DNA of 26,183 nt from JABJPE01 sp036340215 (lineage in GTDB: Bacteria > Pseudomonadota > Gammaproteobacteria > Comchoanobacterales > Comchoanobacteraceae), in the NCBI GenBank assembly GCA_036340215.1, contig JAYYZF010000066.1:1-26183 (forward strand), written 5' to 3'. Each line of letters starts with the position of its first letter. The first letter of the stretch is position 1. Below the pieces are notes generated by a model. The model was given only the letters and a program-made list of their open reading frames with translations. It did not search any database and was not told the DNA's origin. A program made the translations under genes and the position numbers. Positions 23,472 through 26,183 of this stretch are shown here, piece by piece.

Positions 23472-24485
23472 TCATACATCATTAATTTTTCTCAGATAAT
23501 TAGCAATTTTTGGAGCTGCATATGTTAGTATTGCGTCAGCTCCAGCTCTTTTCATAGCTGTTAAAGACTCCAGGTGCAACTTAATTGGATCGGTCTTAAT
23601 TTGTTTGGCTAATAGTTCAAGCATGGTATATTCACCACTTACTTGATAGGCAAATGTTGGCATTCTAAACTCTGTTTTTACTTGTGAAATGATGTCAAGG
23701 TATGTATGAGCAGGTTTGATCATAATAATATCTGCTCCTTCCCTAATATCTAATGCTACTTCATGAAGAGCTTCATCACTGTTATTATATGCCTGTTGAT
23801 ATGTTTTCTTATCTTTTTCAGAAAGATTATTGGCAGAGTCAACTGCATCTCGAAATGGCCCATAAAAATTTGAGGCAAATTTTGCAGCATAAGATAGAAC
23901 TAAGGTGTTTTTAAAATTATTTATTTCTAATTTTTCTCTAATTCTCCCGACCCTACCATCTTGCATGTCAGAAGGAGCGATTACGTCGCAGCCAGCTTTT
24001 GCTTGATTCAAAGCCTGCTGCTCTAAAACATTTAAAGTGGCATCATTATCTATTTCATCATCTATGAATATACCATCATGTCCATGTGTTGTGTAAGGGT
24101 CTAATGCTACGTCAGTTATAATGCCAATATCTATCTTTGCGTCTTTAATAGCTTTAATTGTTCTACAAATAAGATTGTTTGGATTTAGCGCTTCTGTACC
24201 AATCTCATCTTTTAATTCTGCTTTAATAACTGGAAATAGGGCAATAGCCTTTATGCCAACTTTTGCTGCAGATTCTACTTCTAATACAATTTTATCCAGA
24301 GGGATCCTATACACATTGGGCATACTGTTTATAGGTTCTTTCTTCAAATTTTCTTCTATAACAAAAATAGGCCAAATTAAATCTTTTATATCTAGCTCGT
24401 GTTCAGAAACTAAATCTCGACACCAAGCAGACATTCTCGTCCTTCTAAGCCTAGTACTTGGAAATTGTCGCTGAATTATGTTCAT
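23472..24485 (-). CDS. hemB: Delta-aminolevulinic acid dehydratase (porphobilinogen synthase)
   Basis: HemB joins two 5-aminolevulinate molecules into porphobilinogen for haem synthesis. From the ATG at 24485 (337 residues; GAGG eight bases upstream) the active-site lysines are Lys202 in LSYAAKFAS and Lys257 in IIMIKPAHTYLD. The metal site reads DVALDPYTTHGHDG: aspartates replace the cysteines of zinc enzymes, so this is the magnesium-type, zinc-independent form. An upstream ATG at 24503 is possible. The N-terminus, with RLRRTRMSAWCRDL and DLIWPIFV, looks like alphaproteobacterial HemB. It lies 77 bases downstream of gltX and just upstream of the ELM1-like gene. Confidence 0.95.
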   Translation of the reverse strand: MNIIQRQFPSTRLRRTRMSAWCRDLVSEHELDIKDLIWPIFVIEENLKKEPINSMPNVYRIPLDKIVLEVESAAKVGIKAIALFPVIKAELKDEIGTEALNPNNLICRTIKAIKDAKIDIGIITDVALDPYTTHGHDGIFIDDEIDNDATLNVLEQQALNQAKAGCDVIAPSDMQDGRVGRIREKLEINNFKNTLVLSYAAKFASNFYGPFRDAVDSANNLSEKDKKTYQQAYNNSDEALHEVALDIREGADIIMIKPAHTYLDIISQVKTEFRMPTFAYQVSGEYTMLELLAKQIKTDPIKLHLESLTAMKRAGADAILTYAAPKIANYLRKINDV

Positions 24486-24562
24486 AAATCTCGCCTCATG
24501 CATAATATTATTAATAAATTACAATAGTTTATATGATTATGCAATATAATATATTAGTTGTT

Positions 24563-26026
24563 CTACGTGCTTATTGCTGATGCTCTTAACTTTAGATCAC
24601 TTACCTTAATTAAAGGAATTAAGGTTTTTAGATCATAGCCATGAGCTTTTCCAATTATAATGCTCCTTAAAGGCATAAACAAAAGCTTTCCCTTAACTGC
24701 GCATTCTACTTGAATTTTCTTCAGTAGAGATTTTACCTCCTCTTGCGTGATGAACTCTGATTCTGTAGCTGCTAATAACTCTTGCCATTTTGCTACAACA
24801 GCTTTACTAGTATCCCAACTAAGTGCCTCTTTTGCAGCTTCTTCAAAATCTAATTCATTACTAGTTAAAGCTTTTAATGGTGATATAGCATCGTGAAGAG
24901 TAACTAACTCAGTTTGAATAAGTTCTATAGCTTGTTTTTGCCAATCTTCATCTTGAGTTAAATATATATCATTTTCATTTAGAATAGGTCTTAATCGACT
25001 TAGTAATTCTGTTGTTGTCAACTTTCTAATGTGTTGAGAGTTAACCCAATTTAATTTAGCTTTATCAAAAATTGGCCCTGCAGCGTTTAATGAAGAAATT
25101 TCAAATTTGTCAATAAGATCATCTAAACTAAATATTTCTTCTCCATCAGGATCAGTCCAGCCTAGTAAAGCTATATAGTTGAGAAGTGCTTCGGGAAGAT
25201 AACCACTATCTTTAAAACTACTACAGCTAACATCGCCATCTCTTTTACTAAGCTTCTTTCTATCATCGTTTAATATTATAGATAAGTGTGCAAATTGTGG
25301 TGTGCTTAGTTCTAGAGCCTGGAATATCATCATTTGTCTTAAAGTATTTGATAAGTGCTCTTCTCCTCTCAGTACATGGGTAATATTCATGAGAGCATCA
25401 TCTATAGCACAGCAGAAGTTATAGACAGGCATACCACCCGAACGCATTATCACAAAGTCTCCAACCATAGTGCTTGGTAGCTTGACTTCTCCCCGGATAA
25501 GATCTTTTACAACATAATCTACCTTCTCTACTGGGATTTTAAATCTAATAGTAGCATTAGGATTTTTTTCAAGTAATTCTTTAGCTGCAGTTAACTTCAA
25601 ATCACGGTAGGGGCTTTTTATTTGAAAGATTCCACCATTTGCCAAGGATTCTTGTTTTTGCTTGTCAATTTCAGTATCTGTTAGAAAACAGTAGTAAGCT
25701 TTGCCAGCCTCTAAAAGTTTATTAGCATAATCTTTGTAAATATCTAAACGTTCACTTTGTTTATAGGGGCCAAAACTGTTTTTTTCATGATTAGTAATAG
25801 TATAGCCTTCATTTGGCTGCAGACCTAACCATTCTAAGTCAGATACCATACTCTTGAGAGACTCATCAGTGCTCCTTGCAAGATCTGTGTCTTCAATCCT
25901 TAAGACAAAATCTCCTTTGTTTTTTTTTGCGAACAAAAAATTATATAAGGCTGTTCTAGCACCGCCCACATGTAAAGATCCTGTGGGGCTTGGCGCAAAT
26001 CTTACTCTTATTTTTTCTTTACTCAT
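24563..26026 (-). CDS. gltX: Glutamyl-tRNA synthetase
   Basis: This class I synthetase charges tRNA-Glu. At 487 residues it is full length, with a C-terminal anticodon-binding domain, so it is not a GluQ paralogue. The HIGH-type motif is PSPTGSLHVGG (12-22) and the KMSKS-type motif is KLSKR (258-262) in DDRKKLSKRDG. Other landmarks are LRIEDTD and GEEHLSNT. The ATG starts MSKEKIRVRFAP. It may be the first gene of a gltX-hemB-ELM1-like run. A perfect palindrome lies about 50 bases upstream. Confidence 0.96.
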   Translation of the reverse strand: MSKEKIRVRFAPSPTGSLHVGGARTALYNFLFAKKNKGDFVLRIEDTDLARSTDESLKSMVSDLEWLGLQPNEGYTITNHEKNSFGPYKQSERLDIYKDYANKLLEAGKAYYCFLTDTEIDKQKQESLANGGIFQIKSPYRDLKLTAAKELLEKNPNATIRFKIPVEKVDYVVKDLIRGEVKLPSTMVGDFVIMRSGGMPVYNFCCAIDDALMNITHVLRGEEHLSNTLRQMMIFQALELSTPQFAHLSIILNDDRKKLSKRDGDVSCSSFKDSGYLPEALLNYIALLGWTDPDGEEIFSLDDLIDKFEISSLNAAGPIFDKAKLNWVNSQHIRKLTTTELLSRLRPILNENDIYLTQDEDWQKQAIELIQTELVTLHDAISPLKALTSNELDFEEAAKEALSWDTSKAVVAKWQELLAATESEFITQEEVKSLLKKIQVECAVKGKLLFMPLRSIIIGKAHGYDLKTLIPLIKVSDLKLRASAIST

Positions 26027-26075
26027 GCTTTGGTCTCTCTGAATTAAAAACTAATATGAACATTTTTCATAATCT

Positions 26076-26090
26076 TTAAGGTTACCTTAA
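26076..26090 (-). promoter_or_regulatory. Palindrome upstream of gltX
   Basis: TTAAGGT-T-ACCTTAA is a perfect 15-base palindrome (seven-base arms), 50 bases upstream of the gltX ATG. On the minus strand it falls between possible -35 (TTAAAC) and -10 (TATGAA) boxes, so it could be an operator. I do not recognise the regulator. Confidence 0.35.
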
Positions 26091-26183
26091 GTTTAAGATA
26101 TTAATATAAATAATAAGATCGATATAGAATAATAGCCAGGTAAAATTATAATTAAATTTATACTCTTTTTTTTACATTTATGT

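Overview
This AT-rich window reads as a chromosomal segment of a gammaproteobacterium. The order pncC, recA, recX, alaS, csrA, tRNA-Ser(GCU), tRNA-Arg(ACG) is the classic gammaproteobacterial arrangement (E. coli ygaD-recA-recX-alaS-csrA-serV-argV). Low GC, a Csr/Rsm system with a LetA-like box, and several orphan proteins suggest a Legionellales-like, perhaps host-associated, lineage. That placement is inference. There are no insertion sequences, phage genes or CRISPR arrays.

Layout. 1-1168 (minus): 5' part of nadE, preceded by a small DUF498/Mth938-type gene. 1480-4122 (plus): pepN. 4143-7071 (minus): fabI-sohB-hpt-ubiG, tightly spaced and probably co-transcribed. 7072-7795: a 724-base stretch with no convincing protein gene. 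7796-9001 (minus): a short malic enzyme without the PTA domain. 9026-10316 (plus): an orphan lipoprotein and tsaB. 10393-14963 (minus): an orphan membrane protein, mutS and pncC. 15291-16977: three orphan genes inserted between pncC and recA, one of them a tandem-repeat protein. 17228-21807 (plus): recA, recX, alaS, csrA. 22115-22290: two tRNAs. 22364-26026 (minus): gltX, hemB and an ELM1-like gene.

The main discovery is in the stretch around 7450-7685. On the plus strand it holds 12 GGA triplets in about 220 bases. Seven can be placed in the loop of a small hairpin, mostly with a six-base loop of the form NNGGAT. This is the architecture of CsrB/RsmY/RsmZ RNAs, which sequester CsrA. Upstream are an 18-bp site like those bound by UvrY/GacA/LetA (7267-7284) and a repeated half-site (7364-7381, 7402-7419). 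The same window encodes csrA, whose leader can fold to present GGAT in a hairpin loop, and a stand-alone histidine phosphotransfer protein. Together these suggest a Gac/Csr circuit: phosphorelay, response regulator (not in this window), sponge RNA, CsrA.

Other points of note are a branched fold in the recA leader, a palindrome over the recA -10 box, a LexA-type palindrome over the csrA -10 box, and a recX gene whose conserved N-terminus lies upstream of any ATG/GTG/TTG, pointing to a CTG start.
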